NCBI RefSeq assembly: GCF_005144585.1 | Contig: NZ_SSMQ01000027.1 | Coordinates: forward strand, 79,688 to 143,687 | Direction of reading: 5' to 3' | Source: Polyangium fumosum | GTDB lineage: Bacteria; Myxococcota_A; Polyangia; Polyangiales; Polyangiaceae | Length of the DNA stretch: 64,000 nucleotides | Shown: piece by piece, positions 33,697 to 44,100 of the stretch | How positions within the stretch are numbered: position 1 is the first letter of the stretch | Layout: every line of letters starts with the position of its first letter | Translations under genes and position numbers: made by a program | The notes under the pieces: generated by a model | Seen by the model: only the letters and a program-made list of their open reading frames with translations | Told to the model about the DNA's origin: nothing | The model's database searches: none

Positions 33697-35100
33697 TCAT
33701 TCGCCCGACCCCTCCCCCGCCGCCTCCTCCTGCATCCGCGCGCGCTTCGCCTTGAGCTCCTCCGTCTCCGCGTTGAGCTTGGCCGTCGCCGCCTCCATCA
33801 GCCGAAGGGTCCACCCGAGCAGCCGCTCGACCTCCGCGACGTCGATGCCCTCTGCGCCGGCCGCCTTCTCCCGAAGCGCGATATCGACCAGCCTGCGCAC
33901 CGTCGGCAGGAGCACCGGATCGTCGGGGCCGGCGAGGTGAGGCTCGAGCAGCCGCAAGAGCCACGTCGAGAGCTCCTTCGCGCGTGGGAGGTTGCCCTCC
34001 GCGAGCCGGGCCTCCGCCGCTCGGTCGAGCACCACCTGGAGGCGCAGGCTCTCCTTGCCGAACTCCTTCTCCGCGATGGCAAGCGCCTCTTCGTAGAGCG
34101 CCGCCGCGCGCGCATGCGCTCCGCGTTTCGTCGCGACCTCCGCGAGATGGACCGTCGCGACCACGCAATGGGTGCTCTCGGGGGGGTAGTGCGCTGCATA
34201 GACGTCACGCATGCGCTCGAACGTCGCTTCGGCGGCGTCGCAATCGTCCAGCGCGAGGTACGCCTTGCCGAGCTCGTCCAGCACGACGATGAGGGACAGG
34301 TCCTTCGGCCCGGACGCTTTTTCGAGCATCTCGAGCGCACCCTCGAGCGGCCGTTCGGCGTGCTCCGGCTTCTCCTCGGCGAGCGCGGCGCGCCCGTAAC
34401 GCAGGAGCGCCTCCCCCATCTTCCGGGGGTCACCGTCGAGCGCGCGGTCCGTGATGTCGACGGCGAGCCGATAGCTCTTGCGCGCCTCCTCGTAGTCCTT
34501 CATTGCGACGAAGACGTCGCCGATCCGGAGCGTGTCCGCATAGACGTCCGCGGCGTGCGTGGTGAGGTGCTCGCCTCGGATCTTGAACGCCGTGAGCGCG
34601 GCGTCCGCGGCGCCGTCGAGGTCGCCGCGCTCGAGCTCGATGTCGGCGAGGAGCGCGAAGGACGAGGCCACCTCGAGGTGCTCTTCCCCGAGGATCTTGC
34701 GCCTGATCGCGAGGGCCTTCGTCGCGGCGCGGTGGGCCTTGTCGAGCTCGCCGGCATGGCGGAGCAGCCGGGCGAGGTCGGAGAGCGCCTGGAGGGGCAT
34801 ATCGAGCGCGGCAGGGTCCTCGGCGCTGCGAAGCATGCGGGCGTCGAGGAGGCGTTCGAGCAGGCCCAGGGCGGGGGCCCATTGGGCGAGCTTGCTATAA
34901 TGCGTGAGCGCCGTGGTGGCGGCGGTGAGGGTGTCGGGGTGAAACGCGCCGAGGTGCTGGTCGCGAATCTCGAAGAGTCGTTCCGCGAGCGGAGCGGCGA
35001 GCTCGGGCCGGCCTTCGGCAACGGCAGCGCGGAGTTGCATGTCGAGTTGCCAGGCTTCGAGGTCGGTCGCCTCGTCGGGGGGGGTGTCGTGGTCGGCCAT
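33697..35100 (-). CDS. TPR-repeat protein
   Basis: A 467-residue cytoplasmic protein built of tetratricopeptide repeats. Repeats are seen in ALTHYSKLAQWAPALGLLER, ALSDLARLLRHAGELDKAHR, ALLADIELERGDLDGAADAA, DVFVAMKDYEEARKSYRLAV, ELGKAYLALDDCDAAEATFE and VHLAEVATKRGAHARAAALYEEALA. The layout is that of NPHP3/KLC-like long TPR arrays used as protein-binding scaffolds or sensors. ATG 35100 was chosen; a TTG 14 codons earlier (35142) is possible, and neither has a strong ribosome site. It follows the iSTAND-like gene by 48 bp on the same strand and is probably the third gene of that operon. Confidence 0.82.
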   Translation of the reverse strand: MADHDTPPDEATDLEAWQLDMQLRAAVAEGRPELAAPLAERLFEIRDQHLGAFHPDTLTAATTALTHYSKLAQWAPALGLLERLLDARMLRSAEDPAALDMPLQALSDLARLLRHAGELDKAHRAATKALAIRRKILGEEHLEVASSFALLADIELERGDLDGAADAALTAFKIRGEHLTTHAADVYADTLRIGDVFVAMKDYEEARKSYRLAVDITDRALDGDPRKMGEALLRYGRAALAEEKPEHAERPLEGALEMLEKASGPKDLSLIVVLDELGKAYLALDDCDAAEATFERMRDVYAAHYPPESTHCVVATVHLAEVATKRGAHARAAALYEEALAIAEKEFGKESLRLQVVLDRAAEARLAEGNLPRAKELSTWLLRLLEPHLAGPDDPVLLPTVRRLVDIALREKAAGAEGIDVAEVERLLGWTLRLMEAATAKLNAETEELKAKRARMQEEAAGEGSGE

Positions 35101-35148
35101 GGCGAGGGAGGATACCGGTCGGGGCGGCCGGGGAAAGAGCAAAAAAGC

Positions 35149-36639
35149 TCAGGGGAAGGTCGGGGTCACGTGCTGACACGGCCCGGCGGAGGGGCCGACC
35201 TGTTTGCGGAACGCTTCGCAGGAGCCGAGGCTACGCGTGCAGTGGATCAGAGCTCCGTCGGTGAAGCAGAATTGGGCCTCGTCGACGGAGGCGTAGGACC
35301 TCCACAGGGCCCAGGTCGCAAAGAAGACCAGGGCCAGAGCTGCGGCCGCGAGCCACCTGTGGCTGCTCTTGGTCGTCGTAGGACCCGTCGTCGGCGGGGC
35401 GGGGGGAGGGGAGGGCGCCTCCTTCTTGCCGTCGAACGGGGCGATGACGGCTCTTGCCTTTTCCAGCGCCTCCTCGACCTCACCGCCGAAGAGGATCGTG
35501 GGCTCGTCCTTCGCGCGCTCTGCGAGTCGGATTGCCTCCGCAAACGTCTTTCGGGCCCCGGCAAGATCGAAGGTCGTCGCCTTTGCCGCGGCCACGAGCG
35601 CCATGATGAGAGCCTCAAGCGGTCTGTCGTGGATCCCAATCCTCTCTTCTATCTGCCATTCGTCCAGCACGTCGATGGCCCGACAGGCGGCCGCGTGACG
35701 ATACGATGCGAGGCGCACCAGCGCGTGGTCGCCCGCTTCCTGAGCCAGCTCCTGAGCCTCTCGATAATATTCGGCTGCCGCGATCGACTCGAAATCGCCC
35801 CCCGTTTCCCGTACCCGCCCTAGGAGCATGTTGGCGCGACATTCGAGCGCTTTTGATATTCCAGACGTCCCGATCATCCGATGGAGCAGGATATAGGCTT
35901 CCTTCACCCGCCCCAGCCGCCGCGCGACCTCCGCCCGCAAGAGCTCGATCTCGCCCCAACTCTCGGGATCCGTGTCTCCAATTCTCTCCGGCGCCTTTGC
36001 GAGTAGCGCCCCTGCCTCCTCGATCTCGCCCGCCGATAGCACCTGATTCACCTGCCGGACGGTCAGGATCGTAATGCTCTTCCGATCCCCCTGCCGCCGC
36101 GCCTCCTCCAGCAGATCGTCCTTCGACGCCGGCCCGGCCTTCTTCTCCTCCCGCGTCCTCTCTTCTTGCTCGCGCAGCCGGAGCCTCCGCTCCACCGCCC
36201 GCACCGACCAGAAATCCGGCGCCCGCTCCGCCGTCGAGAGCAAGAACTCCCGCGTCCCGCACCATACCAAGGGACATCCGAGCCGCTTCGAAATCGCGTC
36301 CCGCCGCTCGTTCACCAGGCGAAAAGCGAGCGACACCCCCTCCTTCGGCCATTCGGTCCCTGCGATCACGAAGGCCACGCCGCCCTCTTCGGGCTTCGCT
36401 TCGAGCAGCCGGGTCGAGAGATACCTCCATTCCTCGTCGTCCCGAGGTGCAAACACGAGCGCCGGATGACCCTTCGCCCCGAGCCAATCCGCGAGCGCCC
36501 GCCCGAGGTCCGGGCCCAGCACCTCCACCGGCAAGAGGACGAACCCTCCCGAGAGCTCCACGACGCGGAGGATCCCCTCGAAATCGTCGAGGTACGGCTC
36601 CGCCCACGAGGGCAGCGCGGCAGGGCTCTCCTTGCTCAA
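35149..36639 (-). CDS. iSTAND-like NTPase-relative with C-terminal transmembrane anchor
   Basis: A 496-residue protein. The N-terminal 160 residues end in RLVNERRDAISKRLGCPLVW and STAERAPDFWSVRAVERRLR. This N-x-x-RD ... PLVxW ... APDFWS pattern is that of inactive STAND-like (iSTAND) modules, in which the P-loop position (VELSGGFVLLPVEV) lacks a Walker A Lys. A TPR-like helical region follows (ALLAKAPERIGDTDPESWGE to about residue 385), then a Pro/Thr linker. One transmembrane helix (WLAAAALALVFFATWALW, about 429-446) is followed by a 50-residue tail with four Cys. ATGA overlap (36636-36639) couples it to the upstream ATPase gene. It is probably a membrane-tethered partner of that ATPase. Confidence 0.7.
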   Translation of the reverse strand: MSKESPAALPSWAEPYLDDFEGILRVVELSGGFVLLPVEVLGPDLGRALADWLGAKGHPALVFAPRDDEEWRYLSTRLLEAKPEEGGVAFVIAGTEWPKEGVSLAFRLVNERRDAISKRLGCPLVWCGTREFLLSTAERAPDFWSVRAVERRLRLREQEERTREEKKAGPASKDDLLEEARRQGDRKSITILTVRQVNQVLSAGEIEEAGALLAKAPERIGDTDPESWGEIELLRAEVARRLGRVKEAYILLHRMIGTSGISKALECRANMLLGRVRETGGDFESIAAAEYYREAQELAQEAGDHALVRLASYRHAAACRAIDVLDEWQIEERIGIHDRPLEALIMALVAAAKATTFDLAGARKTFAEAIRLAERAKDEPTILFGGEVEEALEKARAVIAPFDGKKEAPSPPPAPPTTGPTTTKSSHRWLAAAALALVFFATWALWRSYASVDEAQFCFTDGALIHCTRSLGSCEAFRKQVGPSAGPCQHVTPTFP

Positions 36640-37982
36640 GCCTTCGTCCCCGCGAGCCGCGCTTTCACGATCGGCGCGTCACGCACGAGCGGGTGTAAAT
36701 CGTACCAGGGCTTGCCATTGCGGTAAGCGAGAACGAGATAGAGCTGGAGCAGCCGCCCGAAGACGGCGACGCGCCCGTCGTCGCCATGCGGCAACTCATG
36801 CGTTCGGGCGATTTCGCTGAGCAGATCGGCGTGGTTGTCCCGGATCGCCATGACATACCCCTCCGCCGTGCGGTCGATGATCTGCCTTATCGTCTCCGGA
36901 TCGACCGGGAATGCAGGCGCGCTCCAGAGCACCTCCCGCACCATCCGGAGGAGATCACGCGTATAGCCGCCAGAAGCGGCGATGAGCTTGTCCAGCGTCT
37001 CCTTGCGGTCCTCGCCGAAGACCACCTTCAGCTCGAGGCGCCTGCCCACGAGCTCCGTCAGCTTGGCATAACCGGGCGCATACGTGCCGCCGTCGGGATC
37101 CGCGACCTTGATCATCGGCAAGATCTGAGCGGGGCGATGGTAAAAGCTGTCGAGCTGGGTGTGCCGAAATCGGAGCCAGAGCGGGAACGTGTACACGACG
37201 TGGCAAGGCAATCGCAGCCGCGCCGCGTGCTCGACGAACACCGTCTCCGCGCTCGCTTCCAGCGTCTCCCGGTCCTCCTCCCGCAGCGGCGTGACCTTCT
37301 CCAGCCCGTCGACGAGGACCACGATCTGCTGTGCGTGTGTTGCCCGGCGCAGCCGGACCACGGCCTCTGCCATGGCCTCCCGCGCGTCCTGCACGAAGAC
37401 CTGAAATCGCGTCGCCAGCGCGTCCTCGAGCTGCTTGCGGAAGCTGTGGTTCCCCTTCGCCTCGAACATGAGCGTCGCACCAAGCTGCGCGAAGCCGAGG
37501 CCCTTCAAATCGATCTGCGTCGTCTTCAAGAAATCATAAAAACGCTTCAGATAGCCCGGCTCCTGGTCGGGATCTCGTCCCTCCGCCCGCGTCGCCGCGC
37601 GATCGAGCTCGTAGGCGAGGACGCGCAGCGTCTCCAGGATCGAGAGCGGCGTCGGATCGGTGCGATAGTCCTGAAAATCGACCATCAGCACGTGGAACGG
37701 CGTCTGCTTGTTCTCCTCCAGGCGCTTCTGCAGGCGGCGAAGCTCGGTGGTCTTGCCGGAGCCGGGGAAGCCCGTGAAGAGCAGGCATACCGGTGACGTG
37801 GGCTCGTTGAAGACGATGGTGCGCTCGATATGATCGATGCAACGCGCGCCGCTCGCCCCGCGCACCGGCGCACCCGCGTCGAGATCCACATACCGCGAAT
37901 CGCCGGGATCCAGCGGCTGATTCGGGTCGCACTGCTTGACGAAGTGCTGGAGCTCGCGCAGCGCGATCGGGGCGGTCTGCAT
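36636..37982 (-). CDS. STAND/AAA-type P-loop ATPase
   Basis: A 448-residue protein. Walker A is GFPGSGKT at residues 71-78 and Walker B is IVVLVDGLEK (Asp225). A sensor-like DLLRMVREVLWSAP and a winged-helix-like C-terminus (VAVFGRLLQLYLVLAYRNGKPWYDLHPLVRDA) follow. The DPNQPLDPGDSRYVDLD leader and the VFNEP-LLFTGFPGSGKTT core resemble ATPases of prokaryotic STAND-type conflict or signalling operons. No effector domain is fused. It is the first gene of the trio 37982-33697 and is divergent from addB. Spacing by ATGA to the iSTAND-like gene suggests the two proteins act together. Function in defence is an inference. Confidence 0.78.
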   Translation of the reverse strand: MQTAPIALRELQHFVKQCDPNQPLDPGDSRYVDLDAGAPVRGASGARCIDHIERTIVFNEPTSPVCLLFTGFPGSGKTTELRRLQKRLEENKQTPFHVLMVDFQDYRTDPTPLSILETLRVLAYELDRAATRAEGRDPDQEPGYLKRFYDFLKTTQIDLKGLGFAQLGATLMFEAKGNHSFRKQLEDALATRFQVFVQDAREAMAEAVVRLRRATHAQQIVVLVDGLEKVTPLREEDRETLEASAETVFVEHAARLRLPCHVVYTFPLWLRFRHTQLDSFYHRPAQILPMIKVADPDGGTYAPGYAKLTELVGRRLELKVVFGEDRKETLDKLIAASGGYTRDLLRMVREVLWSAPAFPVDPETIRQIIDRTAEGYVMAIRDNHADLLSEIARTHELPHGDDGRVAVFGRLLQLYLVLAYRNGKPWYDLHPLVRDAPIVKARLAGTKA

Positions 37983-38137
37983 GGTGCAGTTCTAGACGAG
38001 TGGGCGTGCCGTTGCCAACAGCGGCGCATGGAGACGTGCTCCGGGCAACAGCCTGCCACCCTACCCCCGAACCCTGGCAAACCCCCCACCCCCGTCCTCC
38101 GTTTCACCCGCCCGACGCTTCCCCCCGGGGAAACCTC

Positions 38138-41100
38138 TTGCCCCCCGATCCCCCCCCTGCCAAAAAGGCGCGCCTGTTTCTCGCGCCCACCGATCGCCAC
38201 GTCGAGCTCGCTCTTGCTGCGCCGGGCCAAGCTGCTCGTGGCGCCAGGACCTTGCGCGCCTTCGTGCAGGGCGCCCTCGCCATGGTCGAGCCGGATTGTG
38301 GCCTCGCCTCGAACGCCGTCACCCGCCTCGTCTCCCGCGTCGCCCTCGAAGCCGGCCCCGTCGCCGGCGTGGATCTCCCCGACGCACCCGCCGAGCGCGT
38401 CGCGTTTGCCGATGTCGTCGACTCTGCCCTCGGCCGCCTCCGGCGCGCGGGCGTTCGGCCTGACCACCTCTTCCAGGCCGAGGGCCCCCAGGCCGCGCTC
38501 CTCGCCGAGGTCATGCGCCGGGCCGACGAAATCCTCGCGAGCAAAAGCCTCGTCGACCCGCGCAGCGCCGGGTTCGTCCTGTCTCGTGCCCTCCGACGGG
38601 GCCCTTGTGACGCCCTCCTCCAGGAAATGTCGGCGTACGACGTCACCGTCTCCGGCCTCGTCTCCTTCGAGGCCGACGACCTCTCCTGGCTCGAAGCCTT
38701 GCACGCCCGCGCGCGCGAGGCCGGCGGCCGTGGCCTCGTCGTCGACATGCCGCTTTTCTCGGGCGAATCCCTGTTCGAACCGACGGACCTCGACGAAGAG
38801 GCCGTCGGCTCTGTCGCCACCGTCCTCGAAAAACGCTGGTCCGAGCTCGCGTTTGGCCCTTCCCTCGATTGGAGCCCGCTCCGCGACGGCGCCGCCTCCC
38901 TCGTCTTGCGCGCCGCGGGCCCCGAGGGCGAAGCGCGCGCCGTCGCGGCCGAGGTCTTGAGCGCGCTCGGCAGCGGCGTCCCGCCCGAATCCATTGCGAT
39001 CGTCGTCCCCGCCCTCGACGACGGCACCCTCGATCCGCTCCGCGCCGCCCTCTCCGATGCGCGTATTCCTTTTCACGAGCCCCGGGGCCCCTCGGCCGAC
39101 GCTTCGCCCGAGGGCCGCGCCGCGCTGGGCCTCTTTGCGCTCGCGTCCGGGCCCGTCACCCGGGAACGTGTCATCGATATCCTCCGCGCGCCCGGCCTCC
39201 ATTCCGGCATCTGGGTCTCCGAGCGCGCCGAGCGCGACGCCGAGGCGAAGGCCGCATTGCTCGCGCACAGGCTCCGCGACGTCCCCGTCGAGGTCGATCG
39301 GACCGGCACGCTGCTCGTCGAGAATCTCCGCGCCGTCATCGAAGCTGCGGGCGATACAGACGAGGCCTGGATGCCGGATGCGCTCACGCGAATGCTGGAG
39401 AGCGTCGCGCTCCTCGCGAAGGGAACCACCCGGGCCGAGATTGCGGTGAGGTTTGGCGCGTTATGCGACAAACTCGATCTCGGCCGGCCCTCGATCGGCG
39501 AGCTCGGCGCGGCGCTCCGGGTCGAGGCGCTCCGCGGCCGATCCCTCGCGCTCCGGGCCATTGGCGAGGGGCAAGCCGCGGTGCGGGCCATTCGCGACGC
39601 GACACGCGCCGTCGTCGAAGCGGCGGCCATGCTCGGCCTCGAAGCGACGCCGGCCCGCGTCGAGGAGCTTTATGCCGAGGTGCGTCGGGCGAGCGCGACG
39701 CAAGGTCGATCCGACGGCGGCGGCAGCCGGGCCAGCGCCGTCCGTATTGCCCGGCCCTCCGAGCTTTGTGGCATCCCGTACGACGTCCTCCTCGTGACGG
39801 GGCTCGGGCCCGGCGGGTATGGGCCGGAGTCGGACGGCGGGCTCATCGACGAGCGGCTCTGGTCCACGCTGCCGGCTTCGGCCCGGCCGCCCACGGCGCG
39901 CGAGCGGGATCGGATCCGCCGCGCCGAACTCGCGTGGGCCATGGGCGGGGCGCGGCGCGTCGTGCTCTCGTACAGCACCACCGACGACGAGGCGGCACCG
40001 CACCCGACCGTCACGCGCGCGCTTCGATCGAAGATCACCGAGCGCGTCGAGCCCTCCTCGCGTGTGTCGCGGGCGGCCTCGCGGATCGATCCCCGCGGCG
40101 CGGAGCTCGTCGCGCTCTCGGCGGGCTCGCTCCCGGCGCCGCTCATCGCGGATCGTGTCTCCATCGAGCGGGCGCGTCTTGCGTACTTCCTGGATCCGCG
40201 TGCGGACGCGGGGCCCTTCACGGGCCGGATCGACGTGGCCGATCCCGAGCTCGCCGCGCACCTCCGCGCGTGCGTGGGCGGGGACGCACCCGGGCGCCCG
40301 ATCGCGGTCACGCACATCGAGAAGGCCGCGGGCTGCGCGTTCGCGGGGTTTGCTCGGCGCGTGTGGCGTACGCGTCGCCAGGAGGACGCGCTCGAAGCGG
40401 CGGATCCACGCGAGCGGGGCACGCAGGTCCACGCGGCCACGGCGGCGGCGTTCCGGGCGGCGTGGGAGGCGGGCGGGCGCGCGAACCGCAGAAAGGCGCT
40501 CGAAGCTGCGCGTGATGCGGCGATGCGCGAGGTCGGCGCGGACAAGGAGGCGGCGCCGCTCCGGCGTGAGCTCTTGATCGCGGCCGTCGACGTCGCGCTT
40601 GGCTTCGTCGCGCATGGCCTTGAAGAGCAAGGGTATTCCTTTGCGCTCGCCGAGCAGCCCTTCGGCCCGTCGGTCGCGGCGCCTTGGGACGCGCTCCCGA
40701 TCGCGCCGATGCCGGGGGAAGGGGAGGGGGACGCGGCGCCGGGGGCGTCGGTCTTCGTCGAGGGCAAGATCGACCGCGTGGATCGAGGCGACGGCGGCAA
40801 GAGCGCGGCGCGCGTCGTCGACTACAAGACGGGGCAGATCCCGAGCAAGAGCGAGCAGGGAACCTTGCACCTGCAACTGCCGCTCTACGCCGCGGCCGTG
40901 GCGCGGGCGACGGGCGCCGAGGAGGTGCAGGCGCTTTACCTGGGGGTGGACAAGCGCGGCGAGATCAGCGCGAAGCCCGCCAAGGACACGGATCGAAAGG
41001 CCATCGCGGACAAGCGCCTCGACGCCGAGCGCACGGCCCGCAAGGTGGTGCTCTCGCTCTGGGACGGGCGGATCGAGCCGCGGCCCGTGAAGGGCGATCT

Positions 41101-41182
41101 CTGCGATCGGTGTGACGCGCGGGACGTCTGCCGCAGGCCGGCCGTGGTGCCGGGCGAGGCGGACGAGGAGGGCGGCGGATGA
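38138..41182 (+). CDS. addB: AddB-like helicase-nuclease subunit (PD-(D/E)XK nuclease)
   Basis: A protein of about 1014 residues. The N-terminal two-thirds resemble an inactive UvrD-like helicase fold (ARLFLAPTDRHVELAL, VVPALDDGTLDPLRAALSDARIPF, LLVTGLGPGGYGPES). The C-terminal domain is a RecB-type nuclease: VFVEGKIDRVDRGD and ARVVDYKTGQ give the D and D-x-K residues. One Cys at AAGCAFAGFARRV and the cluster CDRCDARDVC give the four ligands of the AddB iron-sulfur cluster. With AddA it forms a complex that resects double-strand breaks. The start is uncertain: TTG 38138 has GGGGAAA upstream, while the frame is open back to GTG 38000. The stop overlaps addA (ATGA at 41179). Confidence 0.85.
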   Translation: MPPDPPPAKKARLFLAPTDRHVELALAAPGQAARGARTLRAFVQGALAMVEPDCGLASNAVTRLVSRVALEAGPVAGVDLPDAPAERVAFADVVDSALGRLRRAGVRPDHLFQAEGPQAALLAEVMRRADEILASKSLVDPRSAGFVLSRALRRGPCDALLQEMSAYDVTVSGLVSFEADDLSWLEALHARAREAGGRGLVVDMPLFSGESLFEPTDLDEEAVGSVATVLEKRWSELAFGPSLDWSPLRDGAASLVLRAAGPEGEARAVAAEVLSALGSGVPPESIAIVVPALDDGTLDPLRAALSDARIPFHEPRGPSADASPEGRAALGLFALASGPVTRERVIDILRAPGLHSGIWVSERAERDAEAKAALLAHRLRDVPVEVDRTGTLLVENLRAVIEAAGDTDEAWMPDALTRMLESVALLAKGTTRAEIAVRFGALCDKLDLGRPSIGELGAALRVEALRGRSLALRAIGEGQAAVRAIRDATRAVVEAAAMLGLEATPARVEELYAEVRRASATQGRSDGGGSRASAVRIARPSELCGIPYDVLLVTGLGPGGYGPESDGGLIDERLWSTLPASARPPTARERDRIRRAELAWAMGGARRVVLSYSTTDDEAAPHPTVTRALRSKITERVEPSSRVSRAASRIDPRGAELVALSAGSLPAPLIADRVSIERARLAYFLDPRADAGPFTGRIDVADPELAAHLRACVGGDAPGRPIAVTHIEKAAGCAFAGFARRVWRTRRQEDALEAADPRERGTQVHAATAAAFRAAWEAGGRANRRKALEAARDAAMREVGADKEAAPLRRELLIAAVDVALGFVAHGLEEQGYSFALAEQPFGPSVAAPWDALPIAPMPGEGEGDAAPGASVFVEGKIDRVDRGDGGKSAARVVDYKTGQIPSKSEQGTLHLQLPLYAAAVARATGAEEVQALYLGVDKRGEISAKPAKDTDRKAIADKRLDAERTARKVVLSLWDGRIEPRPVKGDLCDRCDARDVCRRPAVVPGEADEEGGG

Positions 41183-44100
41183 GCCTCACGCTTCCGCCCG
41201 AGGACGCGCTCCTCTACGCCTTCCGCCGCAACATCGTCGTCGCCGCGAGCGCGGGCACCGGCAAGACGTACCGGCTCACGGCGCTCTACGTGCTGCTCAC
41301 GCTCGGCCTCACCTCGATGGGCCACGCCGAGGGCGACGAGCCCGCCGCGCCGATCCCGCCCGAGCGGATCGTCGCGACGACCTTTTCGCGCGCCGCGGCG
41401 CAAGAGATCGCGACCCGCGTGCAAGCGGCGCTCTCCGAGATCGCCGCGTGGGACGAGGCAGGACCCGAGCCCAAGCTCGCCGGGCTCATCGCGGCGCGGC
41501 GCGCGATCCTCGCCGATCCCCCGTCCATCCCCGAGATCAAGCGCCGCGCGGCGGACGCGCTCGGACGCGCCGCGGGCGCGCGTATCGACACGCTCCACGG
41601 CCTCGCGCAGCAGATCGTCCGGACGCATGCGCTCGCGCTCGGCGTGGATCCGCAGGCGCGCGTGGTCGAGGAAGACGAGGCGCAGGCGCTCGCGGATCTC
41701 GCGGTGGACGAAGCGCTCTCGGCCGCGCTCTCGGCCGGCGGCGACCGCGCCGAAGCCGCGCGCGCGCTCGTCGCCGCCGCGAACGGCGTGTGGGGCGCGC
41801 GCAAGCAGGTCGCGAGCCTCTGCGACCGCCTCGACGAAGAAGGCCTCTTGCCCTCGGAGCTCCTGCTCGCCGAACACGAAGGCGGCGCCCGCTCCCTCCG
41901 CGCCTCGCTCGACTCCATCGTCGCCACCTGCATCGCGGGCGGACAACGCACCAAGGACGCCGCGCAGGTCCTCGCGCGCGCCCTCGCGCAGGCGAGCCCC
42001 GGCGAGCTCGTCCCGGCCGTGGCCGAAGAACCACTCCGTGAGCTCTTCGCCGTCGCCATGCGCGGCAAGACGAGCGACGCCGACAAGGAGTTCGCTGCCT
42101 TCCGCGAGGAGCTGCCCGGCGACAGCAACCCCGACCGCGCCGCGGGCCTGCTCGCCCTCCTCCGCGAGGCCCCCGCGCTCGCCGTGCGCGAACGTGGCAT
42201 CGTCGCCCTGCTCGAAGACGCGCGCACCCGCCTCGGCGCGCTCCGCCGCAAGGAAGGCCTCCTGAGCTTCGGCGACATGCTCCGCATGGCCCGCGACGGC
42301 CTCCGCGATCGCCCCGAGATCGCCGCGCAGGTCCGCGCTTCCATCGACGCGCTCCTCGTCGACGAGTTCCAGGACACGAGCCGCGCGCAACGCGACATCG
42401 TCTACCTCCTCCGCGAGCGCGAGGACAGCGACCGCCCACCCGGCCGCGCCCCCATCGCGGAAAACCTCGTCGCCCACGGCCTCTTCCTCGTCGGCGACCG
42501 CAAGCAATCCATCTACGGCTTCCGCGGCGCCGACGTCGCCGTCTTCTCGCGCATCACGGGCGAGCTCTGCGGCCCGCTTGCCCGCGAGGCCCTCGCCCTC
42601 GCGCCCGAGATCTGCGCCGACGAAGCCCGCGCCGACCTCGTCGCCCTCCGCGAGAGCCGACGCAGCGGCGGCAAGATCCTCGACTTCGTCAACGCCTTCT
42701 CCGCCCACGACTTCCACACCCCGGGCGACGCGCACCCGCGTGACTTCGAGGTCGTCTACGGCCCCGCCGATCGCCTCGTCCCCGTCGCGGAAGCCGCAGG
42801 CACGGGCGAGGTCGTGCTCGTCGACGACGACGGCGCCTCCCCGCCCGACGCCGAGCCCGTCGTCCGCGGCGCCACGCGATCCATGCGCGAAGCCTTCGTC
42901 GCCGCGGCCTTCACCGCGCGGTACGTTCGCAGCGGCGAGGGCGCCTTCCGCGACATCGCCATCCTCGCGCGCCGCCGCAAGACACTCCCGCTCCTCGAGC
43001 TCGCGCTCGCCCGCATCGACATCCCGCACATCGTCGCGGGCCGCGCCCTCTTCGACACCTCCGAGGTCCGCGACGTCGCCGCGGTCCTTCGCCTCCTCGT
43101 CGATCGGCGCGACCGCCTCGCGCTCGCCACGGTCCTGCGCGGCCCAGCGGTCGGTTTGTCCGACGCCGCGCTCGCGTGGCTCGGCGCGCCGAAAACCGGG
43201 TTGTCGTTGCCCCTCGAACGATCGGACGCGCCGCGCCTGCTCCCGGCCTTGCCCGCGTGGGAAAAGCTCGGCCCCGCGGATCGTACGCGCCTCGAAGACT
43301 TCGTCCGCCGCTTCACCGAGCTACGCCGCGCGGCCCTGCGCCTGCACCCGGGCGAGGCGATCCGCGCAGCCGTCGCGGCCTTCGACCTCGACCGTGTCTT
43401 CGCCTCCATGCCTCGCCCCGAGATGCGCATCGGCCACGTCGATCGCCTCCTCGGCGTGGCGCGGCGCCGCGGCGGCTCGCTCCCCGGCTTCGTCCGCTGG
43501 CTCGACCGCCGCATGCGGGACGACTCCGACGAGCGCGACGACACCACGTTCGCCGAGGAGGAAGACGCCGTCCGCCTCATGACGATCCACGCGAGCAAGG
43601 GCCTCGACTTCCCCGTGGTGATCGTCCTCGACCTCGACGCAGGCGTCGCGCCGCGGCCCTCGGGCCTCCAGATCGCCTCCCTCGGCGGCCCCAAGCCCAC
43701 GCTCATCCTGCGGCACCACGCCTCGCGCCCGGATCCGCTCTCCGACGTGATGCTCGCGCGGCTCGAACGAGGCGAGCGGCCCGTGCTCGACGCGCTCCGC
43801 ACCGAAGCGCAGGCGAAAGCGGACGAGCTTGCCCGCGCGCGTGAGCTCGCCGAGCGGCAGCGGCTCACGTACGTCGCGATGACGCGGCCCAAGCGCGCGC
43901 TCGTCATGATTGGCGTCCCCGATCCGCCGGAAGGATCCCGCAAGCGCGCGAAGGGCGGCTCCGCGTTCGAGTCCCTGAAAGACGGCCTCACGAAGGCCAC
44001 GATCAAGGACGCAATCACGCGCCGCGAGCAAGCCTCGGCCCTCCTTGCCGATCCCCACGCGCAGCCCCGCGAGGCGCGCCACGGCGCCGTCTCCCCGACA

